From: Rhynchopus euleeides | Lineage: Eukaryota; Euglenozoa; Diplonemea; Diplonemida; Diplonemidae | Direction: 5' to 3' | Length of the DNA: 64,000 bases | NCBI GenBank assembly: GCA_963210315.1 | Contig: OY723300.1 | Span: 1,116,001 to 1,180,000, forward strand | Shown: positions 31,946 through 43,326 of the stretch, one piece after another | Position numbering within the stretch: position 1 is the first letter of the stretch | Layout of the letters: each line of letters opens with the position of its first letter | The notes under the pieces: generated by a model | Databases searched by the model: none | Seen by the model: the letters and a program-made list of their open reading frames with translations, nothing else | Told to the model about the DNA's origin: nothing | Position numbers and translations under genes: made by a program

Positions 31946-33744
31946 TTCGCACCGACCCATGTATAATACTTGCATGACAAGTATTATACATGTAAAATAC
32001 ATGTAAATGCATGAAATATCCATGTAAAATACATGTATATCAAGTAAAAATACAAGTATAATCCACCTGATTTGGCCAAAAACGGGTTCCGCCGAACGCC
32101 GCCACACCAACGCCCAACTCCGCCCAACTCCGCCAAACTCGGGCCAAAATTAGCTCCAAAAGTGGCGGATACTACCTTTTCCGCCCTTGGGGGGCGGGGG
32201 GGGGGGGCAGGGCTGTAAATAAGGTTTGGGGGTCAGGAGTCGGGAGTCGGGAGTCGGTTATTTACAGTCACCTAAGGTACCTGGGGTGGGGGGCTGGGGG
32301 GGACGGGCGGTCTCAAACCCTACTCAATCCTGCACGCATCCTGTAGTACGGCCACCTCTGCCGTGGAGAGTCCCATGGACCCTCCAGCAGTCGCCCACCA
32401 TTCGGTCAGGGCGGACTGACTCGGCGCTTGCGGGGTCTTCCCGCGTGCGAGGTGGTCCGCGAAGAAGCACGCGACGCACAGCGCCATGTTGGCTGTCCCA
32501 GCCAACCCCCCACTTCGCCCGCAGCGCCCCACACGCTGCGAGCACCTCACTCACGGCAGCAGTATTTGGCTGCATAGCTCTCAGTATTTCCCGTGCATGC
32601 AGCGCATGCATCCACAAATTTTGTGGATGCATCCACACACAGCCTGGAGCTCCGAAGCCCTGCATGCAGGCCTGCCTGCAGTGGATGAATGCCTGTATGC
32701 CAAATCGAAAATCCATTTTTTGACATTTTCGGGCATCCCTGGATGCCGTGGATGCATGCATGGATGCATCCACACCATCCACGGCCCCACTGAGAGCTAT
32801 GTTGGCTGTGAGTCAAACACTACTGCCTCTACCTGAGGCATGTTTTGTGTCGCAACAGTTGCGTCACATGTGTGACGCATCTGTGTGGAGTGTGTGTGGT
32901 TGTGCACGTGTGCGCTGCGGTATGCTCAACCACCTGATGGGGGCGGAACACAACTCTTCTTGGGAGCTGCCAGGATCTGGCAAAAGGGGCGGGAAAGGGG
33001 CGCCGTATTCACAGCAGTGGTTTGGCAATGAACTCACCCCAGTTCAGAGACCGGTAATGAAGAAGATGACTGGGAGGCACACACCATGTCCCACCCAGCG
33101 GGACCCCCACACCCCCACCCACCCATCGGGACCCCCCCTCCTCGGGTGTTCCAAAAACCCTTTCTTTTGAATATTTGGAGTCTGTGCGGATCGCAGTGGG
33201 GTCATTTTGGCCATGGGGTGCCTAATACCGCACATTCCCTAAGGGAAGCAAGGCAACCCTCCCAATCCCAAAAAATCCGGCGCGAGTCGGGAGTCGGGAG
33301 TCGGCCTTATTTACACCCCTGGGGGGGGGGGGGGGTATGGTACTGGGGGTTTCTCAAAATTTCGGCTACCTACCACCCCCCGTGTATATGTCACCCCCCC
33401 CAGGTGCAAAAATCGGGAGGGGGGTGACATGAACACACCTTTTAGGGGGTGACATATACACGGGGGGTGGTAGGTTAGTGTATGTCACCCCCCGCCAGGG
33501 CCGCTTGGGGGTGACATAAACACACCCCTTTTGGGGGGTGACATATACACGGGGGGTGGTAGGTATTTGGGGTCCAAGTGAGTTTAGCAGGGTTTTCACG
33601 TGTCACGAATGTGACACGCATGTCGGGAATAGTCGCGGGTTGTGGAACTTGTCGCTGTGGAAGAGGGAGTATGGTTTTGAGGCCCCCCGCCCCCCAGGTT
33701 CCCTGCCCACCTGGATGACTCAAGCGCCTCACACCGGGCAGGGG
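31946..33744. other. Interior of mosaic, short foldbacks, no gene
   Basis: 32552-32832 folds back (CATAGCTCTCAGT against its complement) around GCATGCATCCAC palindromes. GGAGTCGGGAGTCGG units occur at 32240 and 33280. 33365-33572 alternates direct and inverted copies of GTGACATATACACGGGG. 33660-33745 is a diverged reverse copy of 3030-3100, the 3' end of the retroposon-like unit. Confidence 0.55.
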
Positions 33745-34690
33745 GTCTGAGTTCTGCGGAACTGGCTTCAAGGGACGCCCCCTCGTAATGACTGGGTGGA
33801 TGGAGCCAAGTAATACCAGGTGGTCGGACACCGGAACTCTCGGCATTTATTAGTCGCGGGAACTGTGTCCGTGTGGTAGGTGACCCCTTCCGATTCCACT
33901 GATTCCACTCTTGAACATGTAGTGTTGAAAGATACTTGGTGTTCTGATGTTTTACAGGGTACTTGACAAAGGAAAGAGGGTGGTCAGTCTTGTGATCCAC
34001 CCTGAATCCTTCCTGTGAGCAGCAGATCCACAACACCTCGACTTCTTTCAGCGGCTGTATTGATATTGCCTGACACAGCAAACATGATTCAATTGGAGGA
34101 ACAAGCCTCGTACACCAGCGGCCCAAAAGGTGGATTCCATGTATGGTTTTAGGATTTCCCTTACTACTGATGGTGTAGAGACTACAAAGCCTGACCTGAT
34201 GACGCCGCCATGAACCTGGGAGACACGCCGCGTGAGAAGGGACCTCGGTGCGGGGTGGCGTGAAGATCCTGCCTGAGTGCCCTCGTCGGGACCCGCGGTA
34301 AACCGTGGCGTTCCCCCCGAGGCAAGTCCAGAACGAAGGTTGCAGATAACCGCTGCACCACTTCGTCCGAAAGGAGCTCACAGGATAGGGGAACTGCCCA
34401 CACCCCACTCACGACAGTGTATCCGAAAGGTGCACTGCGCGTGTGGTGGCGGTGTCGGGTCCAGACCCACCTCGTTCCCCCATGCCCGTCAGTTGTTGCC
34501 CCTGCAGGGGTGGCTGCTGTCTGGCATGGGGGGCGCCCTCCCTGCCTTGCAAGGGAAAATGTAGAACGGCATGCTGCCCGTTTCTTCATTTTTTCACCTT
34601 GCCTGGCAGGGGGGGGCCCACCCTCACGGGGGGAAAAAGAGGAACGGCATGCTGCCCGTTCACTCTTTTTTCCTCCCGTCGTGGGTGGGC
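33745..34690. repeat. 950-bp direct repeat, copy 2
   Basis: Near-identical to 19347-20294. Differences include a short deletion near 33877 and single-base changes. Sequence on both sides differs from copy 1. 34691-35074 then contains CCGGGTA palindromes and CGCCCAACTCCGCCAAACTC units also seen at 32110-32145. Confidence 0.85.
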
Positions 34691-35248
34691 GGCCAACTAC
34701 CCGGGGTATCCGGCCGGGTAACCGGGACCTCCCGGGTACCCGGCCGGGTACCCGGAAAGGTGGAGACCGCGTCGTGCACCCACCCACCCACCCCACGGTT
34801 CCATACAGTCACCCATGTCCATGCTCATTCTACAGTCATCCAGGTCGTCTCGTCATCCTGCACGCTGTGTGGGGGCAGACAGGTCCTTCCATACCAAGTT
34901 TGGTCCGGCGTGACGTTTGCAAACCCTCCCGGGTGACCAGAAGACGACCCCCCCCCAGGGGGGTTCCATAGGGGGTTTCCATTTTAAACGGTCCCCCACC
35001 GCCCAACTCCGCCAAACTCCGCCAAACTCCGCCCAACTCCGCCAAACTCAGGGCAAAATCAGGTGGATAATAGTTGACATGCAACTATTATACATGTATT
35101 TTTGCTTGATATACATGTATTTTACATGTATATTTCAGGCATATACATGTATTATACATGTATAATAGTTGACATGCAAGTATTATACATGTATAATACA
35201 TGTAAAAATCGGTATTTTTACATGTAAAATTTACAAGATCCCACCGTG

Positions 35249-37183
35249 AATCTCAAAGAAGGGCACACAAGTGCTGGAGGGGTGGAGGGTGGAGGCTTTG
35301 CCTTGCCTTCACTTTCGATCAGCCATACCCATCATCAATCTGTACATTGGTTGTTGAAGGACGTGCTCGTTATGGATGGCGTGCGCAACGAGGTCAGAAA
35401 TGGAGGAAAGTTATGTATAAACACCCTGGCCCCGGTTGTTGCTGTTGTTGGTGTTTTTTGTGGCCTGTGTTTGCCCTGCCGTCTGTGTGTGGGATAGCGG
35501 TTGGTGCCGGTTGCACAAAGCAAAACAAAAGAAAACCGGCAATCCTTTTTTTTTTGCCCCCAGCTTGCCCTCCTTTATTTCTTTTTTGTGCGGCAAAAGA
35601 AAACGTCGGTCCGGCTGCCCTCACTGCCAGCTCTCTGTTCGTCTGACTCATCGTTTCTTCTTTGTTTTCTTTTGGGGGGGGGGGGGGGGAAAGTTGGTCT
35701 GTCCGGTCGCCTTGATGCCGTCAACGATAGGAATCGTCGTGACAATGGAAAGGCAACCTTCTTTTCTCTCGGCACTTCGTTCAGACTCCACTCCACCTAA
35801 CAAACCACCACACCCCCCCCCCCCCCCTCCTTTGGCGACTCCTAAAAAAAAGACAGACATTGCCAGATGTTGTTGGGAGAATTGCCTTGCCTTCACTCCC
35901 GACAATCACCCCACCCCCTCCTGCTGTGTCCTCCCTCCTTTCCCCTCCCACAAAAAAAAAGTGCTGCGGGGTGCAGGGATATCCGCACCCATTTCCAACC
36001 AAACGCAGCTTATGCCTCTGTCTGTCACTGGCGGTGCCGCTGCCCGCTCCCCCCTCCTTCCCCCCTACTCCCTACACCCCCCCCTCCCTTCCTGTCCAGA
36101 GGAAAGCCCCCCCCCCCCTTTTGTTTTCAATTAAACACGCCTTTTTAGGATCACGCAACAGACACCCTACCAAGACAACGGTGTATCGTGGTCTCTCAAA
36201 ACCCGGTTGGCAGTTAACGCCGTGCCGCTGGGCGTGCTGGCCCCTCCTCGATCCACACACCCCTCACCGCCCCTCTCTGAAGCACCATCCGGCGCATCTC
36301 TCCTCGCAACGCGCCAGCCAGAGGCAAACGGCATGTCTGGGCTGGGAGTGGCGGAAAGTAGCGAAACAGCGGGAGGGGGGGGGGGGGGGCGGGGGAGGGG
36401 CGCCCTTCGCGCCACCCCCACAGCTCGCCTCGCTGTTTCGGATTGCTCGGGGGGGTTCAGTTTTGTTTTTCTGCCAACAGCAGCAACGCGGATAAAGGCC
36501 CCTTCTTCGCCCTCTTATCTGATTTCAATAATGTCTTCCCGGAGGGGCGGATGGCCTTCGCTCGAGACTAATGCGGAGCCGTGACAAGAAGTGGATAGCG
36601 TGTCGGTTGCCGTGGTGACAGCGGTCTCTCGCTGATAGACTTCTGTACGATGCGGATCCGCTCATCCAACATTGCTAACGGAGCTGCGGGAAACCATGTG
36701 AAAAACAAAACGGAGACGCGACAATCACCCAAGGCAAATTCCTGCCGAAGGTGGTGTTGCGAGAGCCTCTGTCCACTGCAAATTCCCAGCGTAACCTCAG
36801 ATGGTGGTGGTGGAGCAAATCTGAAGGGGGGGGGGGGGAGGAGATCCGCATGTCATTCCGTCTGATCGCCCCTAACAACAATAACAAAAAAAGGTGGGAT
36901 GACATCATGTCGCCAGATCACAAACCACGGTGTGTATGTAAGGTGGGTCACACAAGAGCGAACTTAGTCCCATCCCTCCCCCCCCTCACCCTATCCCAGT
37001 CTCAAATCGTCTGGAATCGTCTGGCATGCTGGAGATTACCATGCCCAGCCCCCCAGATCTGTTCGGTCAGAGCTGGCAGAGAGTGGGGGGTGGGGGAGGT
37101 GGTGGTTAGTGGGGAGGGAGGATCGAGTCATCACAAAACGTTATTGAAAAAGGGCGCCCCTTCTTCTGCCCGATGGTGGGGGG
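35249..37183. other. Intergenic, no gene recognised
   Basis: Frames up to 232 codons (35436-36134) occur but are low complexity and match nothing I know. A copy of the dispersed 75-bp motif lies at 35841-35912. G-runs are common. The last 8 bases before the hAT element are part of its target duplication. Confidence 0.5.
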
Positions 37184-37693
37184 GGGGGGAGCAGTGTAGG
37201 TATAATACAGGTCCCCAAAATCTGCATCCTGTTTAATACAGTTTAATACAGTTTAATACAGGTTTAATACAGTTTAAGACAGTTTAATACAGGTTTAGTA
37301 CACTATAGTACCCTTGTATGCAGGTCAAGGGGGCAGAGGGGGTGTCGCTTCTTTGGAGAGGGGGCCCGGTGCCTGCGCGCGTCCTGTCGTACTGTGGCTG
37401 CTTGGTGGGGCTAGCGCAGCAGGTTCTATTTTTGCTTCTCCGGGCTCTGAACACACACAAAAAAACAACGTTCTAGGGCAAACAAACCGCGCACTGGCCG
37501 GGGTTGAGCTGCTGAGGGGCACTGTGCTGGCGGCAAAGAGGGCTGGGCTAGGTAGATAGAGCATTCACAGGGGCAGCCCTGGGGAGGGGGAGGGGAAACA
37601 GGGGGTTGCTAGTTGAGGAGGAAATAGTTCTCCTCTTCCTCCAGCGGTGCGGGGAGAAAAAAAAGGGGGCGCACGGCATGCGGCGCCGATCAT

Positions 37694-39663
37694 CTACAGG
37701 ACAATGGTAGTCGGGACGGATCCCGTTGCTTCTCCGCCCTCCTTCTCTGCATCCTTCTTCTTCTCTTGCTGTTTCTTTTTTTCATCGGCCTCCACCTCTT
37801 CTGGCGACCACCAAGCGGCGCTTGCGTCTCCCTCGACCATGAGGGCCCTGTGCACGCAAGTCAGCTTGTGGATTTTTTCAGCCACAAGCCGATTGCGGCG
37901 CCCTTCACTTTGCCACTTCATGTGGCTGAAGGTCCTCTCGACCATCGCGGTCGAGGAGGGGTAGCCCGTGAGGGTGGCGGCCGAGCGGGAAACTGCCTGG
38001 GCTGTGGCAATTTCCGATGCCAAGAACGCGGCCTTGTCCCAGAAGTCCGACGAACTCTCTGTCCCAACACCAGCCCAAAGGTCCTCGTCATCGAAGACAC
38101 CGGTCTTTGCTGCGAAAGACAGCACGACGGACCCCGCCTCAGCCCCATGAAGGTCCTTCAGGTACTTGGAGGTCTTCTTCTGCAGCGTCGCCGAGACCTT
38201 GTAGGCCTGAGTCACCCCCTTGCGCATGTCCCCCTCCACATGGAAGATCGGCGTCAAATATGTCGCTGCTACCATGTAGTCGAAGTCTTCCGCTTTTTGC
38301 AGCCTGTGGATGTGGAATATGTGTGGGTTTGGGCGGTGATCATTGTTCCATACCGTGCTTTCCACTTCTTGACCACCTCTTTCATCTTCGTCTTCTCCGC
38401 TGCTTTCATGTCCTTCATCACGTCCTCACCCTTTTTGACAAGCGTAGACAGGCACGGGATGATGTACGCAGCCACACCATCATCTGCCTGGAGGACGTTG
38501 ACGCACGCAGTTGCAGTATCGACAAGCGACGCGACGAGCACGAACAAGTCCCACTTTTCGAGGAGTTCACCGAGGTGGGGGAGACTCGTCTTGTATTCGT
38601 CGAAGATCACCAAGAGGGCGCTCTTGTGCTTGATGAATTCGGCGAAGGCAGCACCGATCGTCGTCCAGCGGGTGACGCAGGGTGTCGGGGGCTTCTTGCT
38701 GGTGCACCCCGCTGCCACCTGCAACTCGGCGTAGCGCTTCCCAATCGCCTCGACGTTGCGGATCGAGGCCACCGTGGCCGTGCACAACTTGAACACGGGG
38801 TGGAATTCGTTCCCCGTGTCCTTGTGGTTCTCCCTCCTTGTCCCAAGGAGGTCGTTCGTGCACCTTGACATCAGGTGCGCCCCACAGATGACCCTTTTGG
38901 GGTGGTAGGGGTTCCCCTCAACTTCCTCCTCCAGGTACTTGCACATCTGCTTGGAGGCACTCTGCACCGTCGAGTCGCCATCTGCGACGATGCAGGAAAC
39001 CTTCTTCTCGATCGCAAAGTCGGTGCACACAGTCTTCATGTGCCCCAGCAGCTCTCCCGCATCGTGCGTCTTCTCGTCGAGTACGGCGGTGTAGAGGATG
39101 TAGTACGTCTGCTTGGATTTTACACACACCGTCACCACCTTCTCCTGCCTCTCCGTTGTCCAGCCGTCCAGCAGCAGCGTGATCCTTTTGCTCTTCTGGA
39201 GCATGGGGCGGATGGGGCGCGTCACCTCTTCGTACACCTTGTCGAGGAAGGACCCGCCCACGTTGCGCCTGTTGAGGGACAACTTGAGGCCTGGTCGTGT
39301 TGCCTCGATCGCCGCCTGGAAGTAGGGGTTCTCTACAACACGGAAGGCGGATGCCGTGCTGAAGATGAACCGACACCAGGCGATGTCGATCATTGCCCTC
39401 TCGCTGGCTGAGGGCAGGGGAACACCGAGCGCCATCCGCTTCGCCGGTGCTGGGCCGTCAGTCCCCGGGGCCTTCCTCTTCGGGGTGGTGGTGGGGGCGT
39501 CCGTGGCCTTCTGCTTCACGGCCTCGGGGGCCTTCTCGCAGCCCCGCAGGTGGCTCTTGAGCCGCGATGCGGACTTCCCCGAGGCGCGCAAGCCACAGTG
39601 CTTGCACTTCGTCGCATCGGTGAACTCACCGTGGCTCCAGCAGGCAGGACGTCCCCCCGACAT
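37694..39663 (-). CDS. hAT transposase (DUF659 type) with a 50-nt intron
   Basis: 639-residue protein from exons 39663-38354 and 38303-37694. The intron has donor GTATGG and acceptor CCACAG; without it the frame stops soon after. Domains: N-terminal BED-like zinc finger (C20-x2-C23, H38, C42); DUF659/RNase H-like core with D166 in LLLDGWTT, D228 in IVADGDST and C260-GAH; C-terminal hAT dimerisation region with PSSTAMVERTFSHMKWQ. These residues are the conserved positions of hAT transposases and appear intact. It sits inside perfect hAT termini and is the element's only gene. It is a different protein from the transposase at 10893-13549, sharing only the fold-level signature. Confidence 0.93.
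38304..38353 (-). other. Predicted 50-nt spliceosomal intron in hAT transposase
   Basis: On the - strand it begins GTATGG and ends CCACAG, and joins KKWKAR to LQKAEDFDYMVAATY. Its length is not a multiple of three, so splicing is needed to reach the dimerisation domain. Confidence 0.75.
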
Positions 39664-39847
39664 TTTTTTTTATTTTTTTATGGATGGATAATCCTCCTGT
39701 GTGGGGGTCTGTGTGGTGCCGTACCTGCAGTGACAAACGTACCTTGTACTAAACTCAAAAAGCGCCGAGTTTAATACAGTTTAATACACTTTAATACAAA
39801 CGTGTTTAATACAGTTTAATACAGGGCCTGCCTACACTGGGGGGGAG

Positions 39848-40731
39848 GGGCAGGCGATGCGACGATGCACGTTGGCTGTGTGAGCAGGAACGCTCTCTGA
39901 GGGCACCCCCTCCCTGTGCAGTGGAGCTCCGCCCATCCCCTCTCCTACACTCTCACCCCCCGACCCCCCCTACCTCCACTCCCCTCCACCCCACGGGTAC
40001 TTTTGTTGCTGTGTTCGCTGTGCGGCTCAAGCTTGCACATTCGCGCGTGCTGTTTTGTTTTGCCACCCCCCCCGCCCGCCGTTTGTTAAGGCGTGCATTG
40101 CAACAAGGCGGTTGCGGCGTTTGTCGCACAGCGGAGTTGTTGTTCTAAAGGGAGGGGGGGGGGTTTTTGCCAGGAGTCTTCTCGGTGCGGTCTGCACTAA
40201 ACAAATGGGGTCTGCAAAGGGCACAGCAAAAAAGGAAAATTTACGTTCCGACAGACATTCCACAGCAGGTCTCCCCACCCAAAAGCCAAAGCGACAGCAA
40301 AAGGAAGGGCAGCCCCCTCTGCAAAGGCAAAGTCACATCGTGAACTCGCGAGATGCGGCCTGCCCCTGCTGCAGACTCGGGGGGAACCTCGCGGCTCTCT
40401 GGATGCTGCAGTCCGCATGCGGCATGAGAAGCCACAGGCCCGTCAGCGTGGGTGTGGTGTGCTCGCATTCAGAGGCAACCCGGTTCAGTACGGTAGTGCA
40501 GTTCCTGTTCAGCTTTTCATATTTCGGTTTTGCAGTATTCTTCCTCAGAGACACAGTGTGTGTGGGACGGGGGGAGGGGCTGTCTGCCACCGTGCACTGC
40601 CATCCCCCCCCCTCCCCTGCAACGCTTTCTTCCGAAAGGCGACCCGGTCGGTTCTGGTGTATGTGTGTGTGTGGTGACCACGTTTTGTGTGGGGAGATCC
40701 TGCGCGGATCATTGCCCACCCCCGCCCATTT
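39848..40731. other. Intergenic, no gene recognised
   Basis: Pyrimidine-rich and G-run tracts. A 252-codon + frame (40055-40813) has no recognisable domain and overlaps the antisense RNase H gene. Confidence 0.5.
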
Positions 40732-42144
40732 CTACGTCACAGCGGAGGCCCCACTCGGGTTAGAGTGTGGGGCCAACTCAGTGCCACTCCGGGGAGGAGG
40801 GCGTGCAGCATAGCCGGCGTGGTGTGCTTGGCAGCAATGTGGTAGTGTTTTGCCATCGCTGTAGCAGTCACCGCATCGGTCCATGCTGTGGCGTTTGCAG
40901 AAGCCCATAGTGACCGGGAGCCCGTCCCCCTCCTTGTGGTGGTTACGGCAGCACACCTCCTCCGGGAGGCGCCGCTTCTGGCATGCCGAGCAACGGGGCT
41001 TCCAATGCAACTTGCAGGCAAGCACCTTTGCGTTCCTCCTGGCACCAGGGGGTGCAGTTCGGGGGGCAGCGCCCCTCCGCTCCCATGGGCGCCCTACCCG
41101 GCTGTTGGCCTGCCGACCACGCGCCGCCCACTGCTGGGCCGATTGCTGCCAACCCTCAGGGTAGTGCGGCTGCGGAGCGAAGGTAGCGGCCCACGCCACT
41201 CCGCGATCATGGAACACTGTATCCGTCCGGCTGGGGGCTGGCACAGCCAGGTGCGCTTGGAGGCTGCGCATCACCGACTCAGTGGCAGGGTTCAGCTGGG
41301 CCCTCCTCGACAGGCCCGCCGCCACAGATCCACCGATCGCCGTGAGGACTGTTGAGTTGGCAGCATGGCCGCAATGCCAGGGCCCAGTGCCTACTTTCGT
41401 TACCATGCTGCAGAGCCCCTTCAGCGAGGCAGCCTTCCCCAGGATACTGCTCTGGAACACCGTGAGGTCCTGCTGGAGTTGCTGCCGTGAGGCCCCCAGC
41501 CTTTCAGCCTCGTCCATCGCGGCGTTACTGAGGGCATCAGCATCTGTGTTGGATTCCCTTTTCACATGCTCGTATGTGAGAGTGAACCTCGGTTGGAGGT
41601 CCGCAGCTAGCCGGGACGTGCTGAGGAACAGAGGACGGAGGGCGGCATCCCGGCACAATGAGTCCCCTTGGAGCTGACGCAGCACCACCTGGGAGTCGCC
41701 CCGCACTGTGACTGGGCCCTCAGGGGCATCACCCCTCTCGAGGAGGCGCAGGCCTGCACGGAGCGCCTCGTACTCAGCAATGTTGTTGCTACGCACGTTC
41801 AGCAGCGGGAGTACTTTCTCTGAAACCTTGCAACCGTCTTGGTATAGCACCGCCCCTGCCCCCGCCACGGCGAAGGGGGTGCCATTGTCGCGCGCACCAC
41901 CGTCAAAGTACAGGGTGAGCCCTGGGGCTGTGTCTGCAGGGATGCGCGAGCGGGCCTCCCTCGCGCCCTTCCTATTCGGGTCCACGTGGGCGGGGGGGCG
42001 GATGCGGCGCGTCACGGTGTCTGGGAGGGTAAGGCCAGTTGACAGCTCGAAGTCCACGGCCAGCTCCATCAGGGTCACAGTATGCTCACTCCCCTGCGGT
42101 CCCCACTTTAGGCCCCTTAGCCAGTCGCAGAGGGCCACCCACAT
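40732..42144 (-). CDS. RNase H domain protein, probable retrotransposon remnant
   Basis: 470 residues. Residues 75-215 form a type I RNase H domain with all four catalytic acids in context: D81 (LYFDGGARDNG), E124 (NNIAEYEALRAG), D150 (VRGDSQVVL) and D203 (SNTDADALSNAAMD). The first 45 residues (LMELAVDFELSTGL) resemble the segment between reverse transcriptase and RNase H in some protist non-LTR elements; that comparison is from memory. The C-terminus is Cys/His-rich (CSACQKRRLPEEVCC and CKRHSMDRCGDCYSD), possibly a zinc-binding tail. No reverse transcriptase lies upstream, so I infer a 5'-truncated element whose RNase H part remains open. A domesticated RNase H gene is the alternative. Confidence 0.8.
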   Translation of the reverse strand: MWVALCDWLRGLKWGPQGSEHTVTLMELAVDFELSTGLTLPDTVTRRIRPPAHVDPNRKGAREARSRIPADTAPGLTLYFDGGARDNGTPFAVAGAGAVLYQDGCKVSEKVLPLLNVRSNNIAEYEALRAGLRLLERGDAPEGPVTVRGDSQVVLRQLQGDSLCRDAALRPLFLSTSRLAADLQPRFTLTYEHVKRESNTDADALSNAAMDEAERLGASRQQLQQDLTVFQSSILGKAASLKGLCSMVTKVGTGPWHCGHAANSTVLTAIGGSVAAGLSRRAQLNPATESVMRSLQAHLAVPAPSRTDTVFHDRGVAWAATFAPQPHYPEGWQQSAQQWAARGRQANSRVGRPWERRGAAPRTAPPGARRNAKVLACKLHWKPRCSACQKRRLPEEVCCRNHHKEGDGLPVTMGFCKRHSMDRCGDCYSDGKTLPHCCQAHHAGYAARPPPRSGTELAPHSNPSGASAVT

Positions 42145-42170
42145 GCCTGGGGGCCGCTATGTGTGTGTGT

Positions 42171-43326
42171 GTGTGTGGTTATAAAGTTTTAAGGCGGTGT
42201 CGCCCTGCACGGGCAGTAGCACCTCCCCTTCAGTATCGCACTCCCGAAGGATTCCCCAACACGACGTGACACCGGTTTCGACGCGTACTCTTCGTACCCC
42301 TCCCCCCGGCCGCGTCTCTTCAGCGAAGAACCGGGGATAATCGGACCAGGGCTAGCTAAACCCTGGTGGTGTCACGGGTGGGGTTGGAGAGGGAGAAAAG
42401 GAAGAAATGAAGTTGCGAAAAAGTCAAACACTGACACGTGAAATCAATAAAAAAGCGGTATATATCGCCCCCTTGCTGCGACAAAGACACTAAATAGTCA
42501 GGCCGCTCCAAGAGTCTTGAGGGCTTGAAGGAAGAAACAGGTTGCTGATGAGTCTCAGGAGCAGGCACCTTTTGTCCGCCCACATGACCTTCGCCCGAAG
42601 GCGAACCTCGTCCAGCTTGGCTCGATCGCCACAGAGAAGGGGATCATTCTCCGCTGTGGTGAACATCTTAAAAACCGAGGGTGCAGAGGTGGGGCAGCCC
42701 ACTGGTGCGACAGCAGACCGCCCCCGGATAGCTATAACTAGTGCATAGGAAGAATACGACGGCACACGCAACAGATGCCGAAGGCACAACGGCGGGTCAC
42801 TTTTAACCACCAGAGGAGTGGCACTCCCGAGGGGTGGGGTAGGGGGGAAGTCACAACACTTTCGAAGGAAGTAAAGGGGCAAATGGGATGTTTTGTGCAA
42901 GGTAGAAAGGAAGTCACAACATGAGGCAGGGGGGATTGCTCATCAGGCCTGGGGGAATAGAGGGTTTGTGTGTGGTTATAAAGTTTTAAGGCGGTGTCGC
43001 CCTGCACGGGCAGTAGCACCTCCCCTTCAGTATCGCACTCCCGAAGGATTCCCCAACACGACGTGACACCGGTTTCGACGCGTACTCTTCGTACCCCTCC
43101 CCCCGGCCGCGTCTCTTCAGCGAAGAACCGGGGATAATCGGACCAGGGCTAGCTAAACCCTGGTGGTGTCACGGGTGGGGTTGGAGAGGGAGAAAAAGGA
43201 AGAAATGAAGTTGCGAAAAAGTCAAACACTGACACGTGAAATCAATAAAAAGGGTGGTATATATCGCCCCCTTGCTGCGACGAAGACACTAAATAGTCAG
43301 GCCGCTTCAAGAGTCTTGAGGGCTTG
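42171..43326. repeat. 357/359-bp direct repeat pair (LTR-like) with 440-bp centre
   Basis: 42171-42527 and 42968-43326 are about 98% identical by eye, from GTGTGTGGTTATAAAG to TCTTGAGGGCTTG. A GT microsatellite lies outside the first and after the second repeat. Each repeat has a TATATA box-like site (GGTATATATCGCCC). The centre (42528-42967) has no gene. It could be a miniature terminal-repeat element or tandem 5' leader monomers of the adjacent - strand RNase H element. No primer-binding site or clear target duplication was seen. Confidence 0.8.

Larger units (their letters stand above)
28869..35248. mobile_element. 6.4-kb palindromic mosaic with inverted ends
   Basis: The ends are inverted repeats of about 120-170 bp starting CACGGTGGGATCTTGTAAAT and continuing into ACATGTATAATAC-type palindromic repeats (28869-28990 against 35075-35248). 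Inside are further inverted repeats: 28985-29840 with 29970-30500, and 30790-31140 with 31595-31945. No gene is recognised anywhere in the unit. No matching target duplication was found at the outer ends, so it may be a composite produced by repeated insertion and fold-back events. Confidence 0.6.
37192..39839 (-). mobile_element. Complete hAT transposon
   Basis: 2,648 bp with 9-bp TIRs CAGTGTAGG (37192-37200) and CCTACACTG (39831-39839). GGGGGGAG flanks it on both sides (37184-37191 and 39840-39847), a perfect 8-bp target duplication. Subterminal GTTTAATACA units occur at both ends (about 37229-37300 and 39770-39825), where transposase binding is expected. It encodes one DUF659/hAT transposase on the - strand with an intact frame after removal of a 50-nt intron. 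It therefore has every visible feature of an autonomous, possibly recently active element. Confidence 0.95.

Noticed and set aside
28861..35256. Target-site duplication around the 6.4-kb mosaic
   Set aside because: Flanks TCCCCAA and AATCTCAA do not match, so simple transposition of the whole block is not supported.
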